DNA of 64,000 bases, taken from contig NC_064622.1 in the NCBI RefSeq assembly GCF_023898315.1, positions 174,736,178 to 174,800,177 on the forward strand, read 5' to 3'. The notes beneath the pieces were generated by a model that made no database searches, had not been told where the DNA came from, and saw only the letters and a program-made list of their open reading frames with translations. Positions within the stretch are counted from its first letter, which is position 1, and each line of letters begins with the position of its first letter. Both the position numbers and the translations under genes were made by a program. This document shows, piece by piece, positions 54,460 to 64,000 of this stretch. Source of the stretch: Schistocerca nitens (taxonomy: Eukaryota; Arthropoda; Insecta; Orthoptera; Acrididae).

Positions 54460-55969
54460 ATGCCTCGTGTAAAGAGAAGAAATGGGTACCATCACGTTTC
54501 CGACTTTGATAAAGGTAAGATTGTAGCCTATCGCTATTGCGGTTTATCGTATCGCAACATTGCTGCTCGCGTTGGTTGCCATCCAGTGACTGTTAGCAGA
54601 ATATGGAATCACTGGGTTAAGAAGGGTAATACGGAACGCCGTGCTGGATCCCAACGGCCTCGTATCACTAGCAGTTGAGAAGACAGGAATCTTATCCGCA
54701 TGGCTGTAACGGATCGTGCAGCCACGTATCGATCCCTGAGTCAACAGATGGGGACGTTTGCAAGACAACAACCATCTGCACGAACAGTTCGACGACGTTT
54801 GCAGCAGCATGTACTATCAGCTCGGAGACCATGGCTGCGGTTATCCTTGATGCTGCATCACTGACAGGAGCGCCTGCGATGGTGTACTCAACAACAAACC
54901 TGGGTGCACGAATGGCAAAACGTCATTTTTTCGGATGAATCCAGGTGCTGTTTACAGCACCATGATGGTCGCATCCGTGTTTGGCGACATCCCGGTGAAC
55001 GCACATTGGAAGTGTGGTGTCACCGCCAGACACCACACTTGCTAGGTGGTAGCTTAAATCGGCCGCGGTCCATTAGTACATGTCGGACCCGCGTGTCGCC
55101 ACTGTCAGGATCGCAGACCGAGCGCCACCACAAGGCAGGTCTCGAGAGACGTACTAGCACTCGCCCCAGTTGTACGGACGACATTGCTAGCGACTACACG
55201 TACGAAGCCTTACTCTCAATTTCCGAGAGACAGTTAGAATAGCCTTCAGCTAAGTCCATGGCTACGACCTAGCAAGGCGCATTAAGCATATCTGGAGAGA
55301 GTCTCACTTGTATTATCAAGAGATATGTACCACAATGAATTAAAGTTAAGTATACGAGAAGCTCCGTTCTTTTCTTTATAGCTTTCATCACGTATCCTGT
55401 TTCAGACTTAACGCCAGTCGGCGTGTGTGTACGTGTGCCTTTCGGTTACCCGTCACTGTGGACTGGCTGCCTTGTCAGTCCACTACAGGAAGCGTGTATT
55501 CGTCATCGCCATACTGGCGTATCACCCGGCGTAATGGTATGGGGTGCCATTGGTTACACGTCTCGGTCACCTCTTGTTCGCATTGACGGCACTTTGAACA
55601 GTGGACGTTATATTTGAGATGTGTTGCAACCCGTGGCTCTACCCTTCATTCGATCCCTGTGAAACCCTAAATTTCAGCAGGATAATGCCCGATCGCATGT
55701 TGCAGGTCCTGTACGGGCCTTTCTGGATACAGAAAATGTTCGACTGCTGCCCTGACCTGCGCATTCTCCAGATCTCTCACCAGTTGAAAACGTCTGGTCA
55801 TTGGTGGCCGAGCAACTGGCTCGTCACAATACGCTAGTCGCTACTCTTGATGAACTGTGGTATGGTGTTGAAGCAGCCTGGGCAGCTGTACCTGTACACG
55901 CCATCCAAGCTCTGTTTGACTTAATGCCCAGGCGTATCAAGGCCGTTATTACGGCCAGAGGTGGTTGTT
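54460..55969 (+). pseudogene. Tc1-like transposase (DD34E), interrupted by an LTR
   Basis: An ATG at 54460 starts the helix-turn-helix part (KRRNGYHHVSDFDKG, VSRIWNHWVKKGN), which stops at 54676 (TGA after ITSS). Further text in the same arrangement leads to FSDESRCC (first D, about 54930). The LTR enters after RTLE at 55012. Text continues after the LTR with IRHRHTGVSPGVMVWGAIGY, then QQDNARSH (second D, 55678-55700) and SPVENVW (E, about 55780). It ends IKAVITARGGCS at 55969, where the SINE begins. Additional stops occur, for example after NSGRYI. Confidence 0.88.
55013..55487 (+). mobile_element. Solo LTR (Gypsy-like) with 5-bp target-site duplication
   Basis: A 475-bp insertion begins TGTGGTGTCACCG and ends CAGTCCACTACA, so it has TG...CA ends with short imperfect inverted termini (TGTGGTG / CACTACA). 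It is flanked by GGAAG at 55008-55012 and 55488-55492. No internal retrotransposon coding region is present, so recombination between two LTRs probably left this single copy. A 5-bp duplication fits Gypsy-type integration. Strand is assumed from the TG start and an AATTAAAG-like signal near 55340. Confidence 0.85.
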
Positions 55970-55970
55970 C

Positions 55971-56169
55971 AAATGGTTCTAATGGCTCTGAGCACTATGG
56001 GACTTAATATCTGAGGTCATCAGTCCCCTAGAACTTAGAACTACTTAAACCTAACTAACATAAGGACATCACACACATCTATGCCCGAGGCAGGATTCGA
56101 ACCTGCGACCGTAGCAGTCGCGCGGTTCCGGACTGAAGTGCCTAGAACCGCTCGGCCATCACGGGCGGC
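55971..56169 (-). mobile_element. SINE-B at the end of the Tc1 transposase gene
   Basis: Direct repeats GAGGTGGTTGTTC at 55958-55970 and 56170-56182. Minus-oriented with the usual body and B box complement (about 56095-56110). Confidence 0.93.
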
Positions 56170-56328
56170 GAGGTGGTTGTTCTGATTACTGATTTCTCAG
56201 AATCTATGCACCCAAATTGCGTGAAAATGTAATCACATGTCAGTTCTAGTAAATATATTTCTCCAATGTATACCAGTTTATCATCTGCATTTCTTCTTGG
56301 TGTAGCAACTTTAATGGCCAGTAGTGTA

Positions 56329-56609
56329 GGTGTTCAAACCTGGGTCAATGTACCAAATACTTATTTGCCACCGGTTGGCTGTATAATTCCTATGTTTGAA
56401 AATTATATACAGTTACTGAGAAACAGTCATGTTTAAAACTGTAACACTTATCTGCTGTATTCCTATTCTTATATACATTGCCGGGTAAATATTTAGTACA
56501 CCCTTTTACGGGTTTCCCATCCACTGCTGATTTATTGTCTCAAGTGTGCAAATGGGGTACATGAGATAATTACATGTACAGATCAACAACACAAGCGGTT
56601 CTGAGGTAC
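56329..56609. other. Unassigned sequence
   Basis: Nothing recognised. Confidence 0.4.
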
Positions 56610-56815
56610 CAGGTGTCGAAAATGTTCAAATGTGTGTGAATCCTTAGGGGAACAAACTGCGGAGGTTATCGGTAACTAGACTTACACACTACTTAAACTA
56701 ACTTACACTAAGAACAACATGGGTATGCCCGAGGGAGGACTCCAATCCCCGGCGGGAGGGGCAGCGCAGTCCGTGACATGGCGCCTCAAACCGCACGGCC
56801 ACTCCGCGCGGCAGC
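56610..56815 (-). mobile_element. SINE-E
   Basis: AAAATGTTCAAATGTGTGTGAATCC at the left and a tRNA-like head complement at the right (56755-56815), as in the copies at 30207 and 63297. No duplication identified. It adjoins the left part of a Tc1 element. Confidence 0.8.
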
Positions 56816-56829
56816 AGTTGCCGACCGAC

Positions 56830-58925
56830 GCTAAAATACCCGTATTAGTACGCGGTGTAGCGTCCACGGGCGACAATGCAGGCGCTGAATCTGTCATCCA
56901 GTCGATCGTACAAATGGCGAATACTGTCCCGGAATACGTCATTCCATGCCTGCTCAACCTGTCTATTTAGTTCTGTAATAGTTGTCAGCTGACGAGTCGC
57001 ACTAGGACTGTTCGCCCATCACATCTCACACGTGCTGACTGGAGACATGTCCGAAGCTTGTGGTGAAAAGGAAAGTTGCTGCACGTCTCACAGAGTACGT
57101 TGAGTTTCACGGCAGTGTATGGGCGAGCTTTATCCTGCTGGAACAACACATCAACTTCCTGTTGCTAGAATGGTAAAAGAACGGGTCTAACGACATTCCG
57201 CACGCACCGAGCGCTGGTCAGTGTCGGGTCCAGAAACACCAAAGGTGAACGAGAGTCGTAGCTTATCATACCACAGGCTATAAGGCCTCGGATCAGGCTG
57301 GCGTGACTTGGACAGATGCACTCTACGAAACAGCGGTCACCAGGGTTACGCCGTACGCGCAAACGACCATCACTTGCGTGAGGCAGAATCTGTTTCCATC
57401 GCTGAAGATCACGGTGCGCCATTCCGTCTTCCAAGTGATCCTCTGATGGCACCAGTCGAGCCCTGCACGTCGATGCTGTGACGTGAGTAGAAGACGGGCT
57501 AGAGGTGCGCGTGCCCTAGTCCCACTGCTAATAATCGGTTCGCAACACTTTGTGTGGACACGTCTGTGATCACAAGTCCTCGTAAGTGTGCTCTGATAGC
57601 TGTACGATCTGCCACTGCTGCCCTTACAATACGACGATCCTGGTGTTTTTTTTTTCTCTTTATTGTGATTTTAATACCAGTATAACAGGTAGGCTGGCAG
57701 CAGCACAATACGCCGCTCTTCAGCCATTGATAGTACAATGATAAAACAGAGAAGACACACGGGTTGGAACAAAACGGCGGGAGAAAAAACAGTAGACACA
57801 TGAACATAAAAAACATGAGGCCTTTCACACTCGAAGACAATGCACACTACAAACTGTTGACACGAGGCACAAACACTGAAGATGTCGATGGCACCGGTGA
57901 ACGATGGAGTGTGACGGTGAACACTGAACACTAAACATGACGGCACACACGAAACACTGATGTCGGTGATCTCCGGCGCGCGAATGTCCACTTAGCGTGT
58001 GCGAGTCCGGGGACCTGCCAAGAGGGGAACAGGGGTGAGGCGGGGGAGAGGGGAGAAAAAGGATGCCAACGGCTGAGGAGACGGGGGCAGGAGGAGAGGG
58101 ACAGGGGAGGGGAGGCCCGGGGGAGGAGGGGGGAGAAAAGGAGGGGGGAGGGAAAAGGGAGAGAAGGGAGGGAGGGTGCCCAGAGGAGCAAGCACAGGAG
58201 GAGGGCGGGAGGATCAAAGTTGGTAGAAGGGGTAGATGGAGGGGAGGAGGGCATCATCAGGGAGGGGGAGCTGGCGGAAGCCACCTTGGGAGAGGGTAAG
58301 GAGGGTGGAGAGATGGAGACCGGGTGGGACGTGCGAATACAGGCATGGCAGTGGGCGGGGGTGGGAGAGGATCGGGGAGACGAGCGGGTGAGGAGGATCG
58401 AGTTTGCGGGAGGTGTACAGGATCCGTATCCTTTCAAGGAAAAGGAGGAGGTGGGGGAAGGGGATGAGATCGTACAGGATCCACGTGGGGGAGGGGAGAC
58501 GGATGCGATAGGCGAGGCGGAGAGCATGACGTTCAAGGATTTGGAGGGATTTATAAAAGGTAGGGGGGGGCGGAGATCCAAGCCGGATGGGCATAACAAA
58601 GGATAGGGCGGATGAGGGACGTATAGGTGTGGAGGATGGTGGAGGGGTCCAGACCCCACGTACGGCCGGAGAGGAGCTTGAGGAGACTGTCGGGAGCGTG
58701 CGATCCTGGTGGGCACCTGTCCAACGTATACGTCTAAAACCTCTTCTACGGGTGTGAGAGTGTTTACGTGACCACAGATACCAGCATCGTTCCACAGTTG
58801 ACGCAACACGTCCAGCTTGCTCTACGGCAACACTGCGGAAAGACCAACTCGCCACTCAGACGGCCGCAATTTGACCCCTTTGAAACTCGTTCACTTGGCT
58901 GCAGGAAGCAAGATTGCCTCTCCAT
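56830..58925 (-). pseudogene. Tc1-like transposase (family 3), broken
   Basis: The N-terminal part lies right of the LINE: NEFQRGQIAAV (about 58890-58860), then WSFRSVAVEQAGRVASTVERCWYLW (58850-58770) and SHTRRRGFRRIRWTGAHQDR. Left of the LINE it continues RRIVRAAVADRTAIRAHLRGLVITDVSTQSVANRL (57634-57530), a stop near 57500, then KQILPHASDGRLRVRRNPGDR and MISYDSRSPLVFLD (57400-57230). The first catalytic region reads LQRWKQIL where FSDESRF is expected, so the catalytic D is damaged. The remaining C-terminal part to 56830 is in other frames. Confidence 0.7.
57646..58700 (-). mobile_element. LINE-4-like (Jockey-type) 3' end inserted in Tc1 family 3
   Basis: Direct repeats CGATCCTGGTG at 57635-57645 and 58701-58711. 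The minus-strand A-tail is seen as a T run at 57646-57655. The 5' part (58700-58400) encodes a Jockey-type C-terminus (LQILERHALRLAYRIRLPSPTWILYDLIPFPHLLLFLERIRILYTSRKLD). The rest is a long 3' region with extreme strand asymmetry: nearly all purine (G and A) on the plus strand from 58030 to 58650. Open frames there on both strands are compositional. Confidence 0.88.
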
Positions 58926-59248
58926 GGCATGGCCGCCTGCTTGCTTCGCAATTCTGCACTACACTTATCCCTCTGGCTTTGAGCCTTCTCTATGAGAGGG
59001 TAAACACAAATGGCGCTCTGGTAGCTTATGTCACTACGCTGTCTGTTGGCGGGTGACGTTGAAACCATTATCAGTACATCCGCTATCTCCCAGGTGGTAC
59101 ACACCGTCGTCGCATCAAAATCGTCGTCGTCTTTTCAGATCTATTAATCTCTTTTTCCCTTCAGTGCATACTGCATTTTGTATTTTATTTTATACGCTGA
59201 TGCCTGTCTTTACAGAATTGTTATTCACTAAATACGGTTTCTGACATT

Positions 59249-59454
59249 TAGCGAGCCGGCCGCTGTGCAGGGCTCTTCTAGGCGCTTCAGTCCGCCGCTG
59301 CGCTGCTGCTACGGTCACAGGTTCGAATCCTGCCTCGGGCATGGATGTGTGTGATGTCCTTAGGTTAGTTAGGTTTAAGTAGTTCTAAGACAAGGGGACT
59401 GATGACCTCAGATGTTAAGTCCCATAGTGCTCAGAGCCATTTGAACCATTTTTT
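59249..59454 (+). mobile_element. SINE-B
   Basis: Plus-oriented with B box GGTTCGAATCCTGC, body TTAGGTTAGTTAGGTTTAAG and 3' end CAGAGCCATTTGAACCATTTTTT. Short duplication TGACATT at 59242-59248 and 59455-59461. The A box region is altered (CTGTGCAGGGCTCTTC). Confidence 0.88.
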
Positions 59455-59461
59455 TGACATT

Positions 59462-59934
59462 AGGTTGTCACTTCGCAAATGTTGTTTAATCTTAATACCG
59501 ATCTGTCAATTGTAACGTTTTTATATGTGCGTTTTTGATGCTAAATTACGTATCTGCTGCAGTTTATTGTTTTATTGAACAGCTAGACGTTCACTTATTT
59601 TATTACAATTTTATACATTGACGCCATCTTGCGGTGTTAAATTTCGCCAGGCTCCCTGCACCGGATGGATATTTGATAGATAGTAAACTGCGTGATGTAG
59701 TGGATATATTTGTTATTGAAAACTACAATGTATCAGTAAGTTTTATCAGCATTTCCGTATTTCGAAATATTTAATTTTAATAAACGCCTATTGCACTGTC
59801 TTCTGGCTGTCTTCTTCGTCAATACGTCGACGTGTACAATATATCAGTTTGCACTCACATATCATCAAGTACGAGTGACGTTCAATGAGTAACCTACACG
59901 ATATTAGGCAGGTGTACCAGTTTCTTTGGGTATT
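59462..59934. other. Unassigned AT-rich sequence
   Basis: Nothing recognised. Confidence 0.4.
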
Positions 59935-60890
59935 CAGTGTATATGAGTGGTTCGAAGACTTCTTAATAATAGAACCCAGTATGTGGTCCTTGACTGCCAG
60001 GGAAGTGCTCCAGGGAAGTGTGGTAAGACCGCTATTATTTTTTATATAAATAAATGATCTTGCGAACAGGATGGCAGCTTTCTGCAGTTGGTTCCTGACG
60101 ACGCTATGGTGTATAGACAGGTGTCGAAGATATGTGACTCTAGGATGATACGAGACGACTTAAACATAATTTCTAGTTGGTGTGATGAATGGTAGCTGGT
60201 TCTAAATGTAGGAAAATGTAAGTTAATGCGGTTGAGAAGGAAAAACAAAACCGTAATATTCGGATACAGCATTGGTAGCGCCTTGCCTGACACCGTGACG
60301 TCGTTTAAATATCTGGGCGTAAAGTTGCAAAGCGATGTGAAATTGAATGAGCCTGAGGGAAGGCGAAAGGTCGACTTCGGTTTATTGGGAGTATTTTAGG
60401 GAAGTGTGGTTCATATGTAAAGCAGACGGCATATAGGACGCTAGTGCGACCTTTTCTTGAGTACTACTCGAGTGTTTGGGATCTGCTCGAGGTCGGAAGC
60501 AATTCCGATGCTGACTCCTACATTTGTTACTGGTATTTTCCAACAACACTCAAGTGTTATGGAAATGCTCCGTGAATTCAAAAGAAAATTCCTAGGAGGG
60601 ATGGGGTTGATGTCGGGGGTGGGGGTGCAGGAGAAAACAGAACTGGCATTTGAAGATGATGCAGAACGATCTTAATGGCACCAACATATGTTTCGCGTAG
60701 GGATGACGAGGAGAAGATACGAGAAATAGGGCTGTTACCGAGGCCTACGGACAGTCGTTTTCCCTTCGCTCTGTCTACCAGTGGAACAGAAAAGAAAACG
60801 CCTAGTTGTGATACAGAATAGCCTCCGCCACGCACCTTACGGTGGCGTGCAGAGTATGTATGTAGACGTAGCTGCACCAGGTTTGAGTGG
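59935..60890 (+). pseudogene. LINE-3 3' half, decayed
   Basis: Plus frames in order: WFEDFLIIEPSMW-like text, then a GVLQGSVVRPLLFFI-like motif B (about 60000-60045), DDAMVYRQVSKI at motif C (60095-60130), ISSWCDEW, LNVGKCKLMRLRRKNK (60200-60245) and TSFKYLGVKLQSDVKLNE (60297-60350). After these come AYRTLVRPFLEYYSSVWDL and FALSTSGTE. The end shows the family 3' sequence CACGCACCTTACGGTGGCGTGCAGAGTATGTATGTAGACGTAG near 60870. Frameshifts throughout. Confidence 0.75.
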
Positions 60891-60979
60891 CAGTGTACGG
60901 ATTCTGTGAGTAGGTACGTATGACATGAAATCTGAGACGTTTCTGTGTAGACAGTGAGTCGATGTGGCGATGCTCTTGT

Positions 60980-61430
60980 GATAACAAAGCTCGCAGCAGG
61001 AGTGCGTTGGCGGCAGAGTCTGCCGATAGCCTCCCCCACTCCCCACGCACAGTGTGTGTCCACCCCGTCGCCCCCCTGCCGGCCCGGTGGCACCTGTGGG
61101 CCGCGTGTGGGCCACGCCGTAGCGAGCCACAAATGAAGCCAAATTGGCAGAAAATTGCGGTCCCCGCGCCGCGTCGGCTGGCCCGTCCTCGCGGCCGCTT
61201 ATTAAAATGTAAATACGGCCTGCGCGTGGGCGTCAGCTGCGGCGACAATCGCCGCGTCCGCGCATTGTGCGGGGGTGGCAGGCGGCAGGGGGCGGGGTGG
61301 AAGCGGGGGCGGCAGCACGGCCCCAGGCCGGGCAGGGATGGCCGTGTCTGCTCTGGCCGTTCCCCTCCACTTAGCCGGCACCACCACTGCGGCCGGCGGA
61401 AGCTGACACACAGTGCAAAAACTGCGTAAC
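60980..61430. other. CpG/GC-rich patch
   Basis: Dense CpG and G-runs (GGCAGGGGGCGGGGTGG near 61290, CGCGGCCGC near 61191). Long overlapping frames on both strands are due to composition. Similar in character to the patches at 17490, 32170 and 40620, but I see no long shared sequence. Confidence 0.45.
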
Positions 61431-61565
61431 CTGTCTTGCTGAGACAGCAGGGCGTGCGAAATAAACCCTGACTCTCTCTGCCCCGTGAATCAGGTCACTG
61501 TGTTATTCGAACGTTAATAAATTACATTTTATAGCGTAATAAACGTTGGATTATGATGTCGAATA

Positions 61566-61870
61566 CACTACCTGAGAAGAAGTATCCGGACACATACCAG
61601 TAGAGTTGAATCCGTTATAAAAGCAAGGTTCCACAAATGCCATATTACCGAGGTGTTCTATGTGTGTGGAGGTATTGCAGCCGGTTCTTGCTCCAGAGCC
61701 GAAACCAAAGAATGTAGTGATGGGCGCCATTGCGCTCTGGAGCGAAGTCAGCGTTCTAACTCATACCAAAGGTGTTCCACTACGTTCAGGTTCGGACTCT
61801 GGACAGGCCATAACATTTCGAGATTGTTATTGCCACAGACCGATCCCTCGCAAATGCTGCTCTACAATTA
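61566..61870 (-). mobile_element. Tc1/mariner fragment, C-terminal transposase and one end
   Basis: ACACTACCTGAGAAGAAGTATCCGGACAC near 61566 looks like a terminal repeat. On the minus strand near 61750-61815 the text reads WPVQSPNLNVVEHLW-like sequence, the DDE region around the final acidic residue. The remainder is missing. Confidence 0.55.
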
Positions 61871-62990
61871 TGTGACGAAAGTCATGGGATAGCGATATAT
61901 ATGTAAGCAAATGGCGATAGTATGGCGTACCCAAGTTATGAAAGGTCAGTCATTTGTACTCGAGTGATTCATATGAAAAGGTTTCCGATGCGAATACGGT
62001 CGGACGACGGGAAACGGGAATTAACAGACTTTGAAAGCGGAATGGTAGTTGGAGCTAGACGCATCGGACTTCCATTTCAGAGGTCTTTAGAGAATTCAGT
62101 CTTCCGGGGTCCAAAGTGTCAAGAGTTACCGAGAATATCAAATTCTAGGCACTTATTCTCACTGCGGACAAGGCAGTTCCCGACGGTCTTCAGTTACGAC
62201 CAAGAGGAACGGCGTTTATGTAGAGCTCTCAGTGCCGCAGACAAGCAACACTGCGTGAAATAACATAAATCAATGTGGGACGTACGACGAACGTATCCGC
62301 TTGGACCGCAAGGTGAAATTCGGAGTTGGTCGGATATACCAAGAGACGACTGATGCGAGTACCTTTGCCAACAGCAGGACATCGCCTGCAGAGCGTCTTC
62401 TGGGCTCGTGACCGGAAAGGTTGGACACTATACGACTGGAAAACTGTCGTCTGGGCGTATGAGTCCCGATTTCAGTTGGTAAGAGCTGATGGTTGGTTTC
62501 GAGTGTGGCGCAAACTTCACGAAGCCATGGGCCCAGGTTTTCAACAAGGTACTGTGCACGCTGGTCGTGGCACCATAATAGTGTGGGCTGCGTTTACATA
62601 GCCTGGACTGGGTCCTCTGGTCCAACTGAACCGACCACTTACTGAAAATGGTTATGATCGGATACATGGAGACAATTTGCAGCCATTCACCGATTCATGC
62701 TCCCAAACAACGACGGAACTTGTATGGATGAGCTAATGATTTGGCCACCCATATCGCCCGACACGAATGTCATCGAATATTTAAGAGACATAATCGTGAG
62801 TTCAGGTCGTGTACAAAACCCTGTACCGGCAACACTTCGGCAATTATGGATGACTATATAGGCAGCGTGGCTTATTATATCTGCGTGTGTCATACTGATA
62901 CAACCGACCATTGTCTGCGATCTCTTCTCCTACTGCTCACAGTACACGAAGTTGTAAAATGTGTTCATATCCTTCATCAGTTGGCGTTTT
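61871..62990 (+). pseudogene. Tc1-like transposon with broken transposase (another family)
   Basis: Begins with a terminal-like GTGACGAAAGTCATGGGATAGCGATA. The plus frame 61922-62263 has RELTDFESGMVVGARRIG (helix-turn-helix). The frame 62326-62601 has RRLMRVPLPTAGHRLQSVFWARDRKGWT, VWAYESRFQLVRADGWFRVWRK and GRGTIIVWAAFT. The first catalytic D of the usual WSDESRF is Y here. Later text (62640-62870) includes an MDE-like remnant of the second D region and degraded C-terminal sequence. Stops and shifts are frequent. Confidence 0.7.
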
Positions 62991-63287
62991 GTTAAGGGCA
63001 GTAAAGGGACCTCACCATTACCATGAAAAACACTCCCATACCATAACACCATCTCCTCCACAGTTCACTGATGAAGCTATGCATGACAGCAAGTAACGTC
63101 CTCCAGGCATTCGCCAAAATCAAACCCTTCCATCCGATTGCCATAGGTTATAACATGATTCATCCATTCAGATCACTCGTTTTCAGTCATCCATTGTCTA
63201 GTGGCATCGTCACAACAGAAACGTTAAACGTTTGGCTGTTCGACTGTTGTACACCACTAACTGCCTGCGCACAGTCATTGTACTAGT
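62991..63287 (-). mobile_element. Probable Tc1-like fragment (minus strand)
   Basis: The complement of ACACTCCCATACCATAACACCATC (63030-63055) resembles the GVMVWGCF box of Tc1-type transposases. Following complement text also resembles such genes. Short, with weak boundaries. Confidence 0.4.
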
Positions 63288-63296
63288 TGGACTGCA

Positions 63297-63506
63297 AAAA
63301 TGTTCAAATGTGTGTGAACTCCCAAGGGACAAAACTGCTGAGGTCATCGGTCCCTAGACTTACACACTACTTAAACTAACTTAAATTAACTTATGCTAAG
63401 AACAATACACACACCCATGCCCGGGGGAGGACTCGAACTTCCGGCGGTAGGGCCCGCGCAATCCGTGACATGGCGCCTTAAACCGCGCGGCCACTCCGCT
63501 CGGCGC
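63297..63506 (-). mobile_element. SINE-E with 9-bp target-site duplication
   Basis: Direct repeats TGGACTGCA at 63288-63296 and 63507-63515. The minus strand reads a tRNA-like head (GAGCGGAGTGGCCGCGCGG), a B box-like GAAGTTCGAGTCCTCC and a 3' end GTTCACACACATTTGAACAT. Confidence 0.92.
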
Positions 63507-63599
63507 TGGACTGCAGGCAGCACTCAGGAACTCAGGTGCGACTTCCTCCGCTAACACACACTTTTAAATTTTGAAGGCAGGAGGCATAATAAGAATATA

Positions 63600-63795
63600 C
63601 AGTGCGCAAAAGGTTACCTGCAACCTGTGCAGAAGCCAGACCACAGTTAGAAAATTTGGACACGAGAAGAAAGCAATGGTGAGAGAGATATGTAGCCTGT
63701 CCTAAATGTTATTCAGTCCGTGCATTGAACAATCAGTAAAGGAAACAAAGCAGAAATTTGGAAGGGGTACTAAAGTTATGGAAAATTAAATAAAG
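63600..63795 (+). mobile_element. LINE-1 family fragment
   Basis: Plus text resembles the LINE-1 region EGHE..AVVGKG.RQGCSLSPMLFN.YIEQAVKE.KEKFG. Here it reads HEKKAMV, CSLS, MLFSPCIEQSVKETKQKFGRGTK with a stop and frameshift. Short internal piece. Confidence 0.6.
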
Positions 63796-63942
63796 AAGTA
63801 AGAAAGCTGTAAAATCCGCCGACTCTGTACAGAACTCTGTCTTCATTAACTATGATTAGTTTCAGACATTTTCAGTCCATTTTCCTATCATTCACATCAG
63901 TCATACAACATCCGTTACGTGTGAACGCTTGCCAAATGATGT

Positions 63943-64000
63943 GTGTGTGCTTGGGGTGGTGGTGGGGGGGGGGGGGAAGGGAGGGGGGGAGGGTGATGGC
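63943..64000 (+). repeat. G-rich low-complexity run
   Basis: GT-rich then G homopolymer (about 15 G at 63962-63976) to the window end. Confidence 0.85.

Larger units (their letters stand above)
54239..56326 (+). mobile_element. Tc1-like transposon split by a solo LTR and a SINE
   Basis: Terminal repeats CACTACTGGCCATTAAAATTGCTACAC (54239 onward) and its complement ending 56326, flanked by TA (54237-54238 and 56327-56328). Same family as 18074-19438, opposite orientation. Without the LTR (55013-55487) and SINE (55971-56169), each with one duplication copy, about 1.4 kb remains, the normal size. Confidence 0.93.
56816..59110 (-). mobile_element. Third Tc1-like family, split by a Jockey LINE
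   Basis: Minus-strand transposase text runs from about 58920 down to 58712 and resumes from 57634 to 56830. The LINE at 57646-58700 lies between. Outer boundaries and terminal repeats were not identified, so the limits are approximate. Its protein resembles the intact transposase at 42718 more than the 18.2-kb family. Confidence 0.7.

Noticed and set aside
55013..55487. Host exon interrupted by Tc1
   Set aside because: TG...CA ends, size and flanking GGAAG repeats identify a solo LTR.
57931..58855. Long proline/serine-rich proteins and glycine/glutamate-rich proteins on opposite strands
   Set aside because: They come from a polypurine tract in a LINE 3' region. Both strands are open because of composition, and repeated PPS or GEG residues are not evidence of a gene.
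60802..61429. Several overlapping frames in the 61-kb GC patch
   Set aside because: Same compositional reason. They also overlap a LINE-3 3' end.
30207..63506. CRISPR-like array from the recurring similar segments
   Set aside because: The repeats are dispersed SINEs with individual target-site duplications, not evenly spaced short repeats, and the genome is eukaryotic.

Overview
This window looks like repeat-dense, gene-poor nuclear DNA from a large arthropod genome. Its tRNA-derived SINEs and non-LTR retrotransposons are of the kind I associate with orthopterans (grasshoppers and locusts, possibly Schistocerca). That assignment is from recall, not a search. The base composition is AT-leaning, broken by four isolated CpG/GC-rich patches. 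I found no host protein-coding gene, rRNA or functional tRNA I could support. Almost every long open frame is part of a transposable element. Only one transposase gene (42718-43740, minus) looks intact.

Layout. 0-2.5 kb: a Penelope-like element with about 205-bp inverted terminal repeats, a broken RT and a GIY-YIG domain. 2.5-10 kb: a tRNA-SINE, three LINE fragments (one with a 10-bp target-site duplication at 4817/6340) and a long decayed minus-strand RTE-like LINE with an endonuclease domain. 10-17.5 kb: hammerhead-ribozyme-like motifs, a CR1/Jockey-type LINE, a mariner relative split by a SINE, and a 350-bp fold-back element. 17.5-25 kb: a Tc1-like element inserted in a LINE, more LINE pieces, and two inverted-pair SINE composites flanking a truncated Tc1 copy. 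25-29 kb: mostly unassigned sequence with a perfect 17-bp hairpin. 29-32.2 kb: a nested retrotransposon stack (Jockey ORF, LINE, SINE, LINE inside LINE). 32-41 kb: GC patch, decayed LINEs carrying SINEs B, C and D. 41-46 kb: a TTA-flanked fold-back element, the intact Tc1-like transposon, and an RTE-like LINE with a perfect 12-bp duplication. 46-54 kb: mostly unassigned, with two diverged segment duplications and a fold-back repeat. 54-59 kb: a Tc1-like element split by a solo LTR and a SINE, then a third Tc1 family split by a Jockey LINE. 59-64 kb: LINE, GC patch, a Tc1 mosaic, a SINE and a LINE fragment.

The elements do not form a pathway. They form a stratigraphy: SINEs sit in LINEs and DNA transposons, LINEs sit in LINEs and Tc1 elements, and an LTR sits in a Tc1 element. 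Target-site duplications let many insertions be ordered in time. The non-autonomous SINEs presumably relied on LINE reverse transcriptases like those present here.

The least expected signals are four hairpin segments that share a hammerhead-like core followed by a self-complementary helix III, and an intact Tc1-like transposase whose second catalytic D and final E are separated by 32 residues instead of 34.

Family labels used below are local to this window. SINE-A to SINE-F are tRNA-derived SINEs. LINE-1 and LINE-2 are RTE-like. LINE-3 is CR1/Jockey-like with a (GTAGAT)n tail. LINE-4 is Jockey-like. LINE-5 and LINE-6 are other non-LTR fragments.
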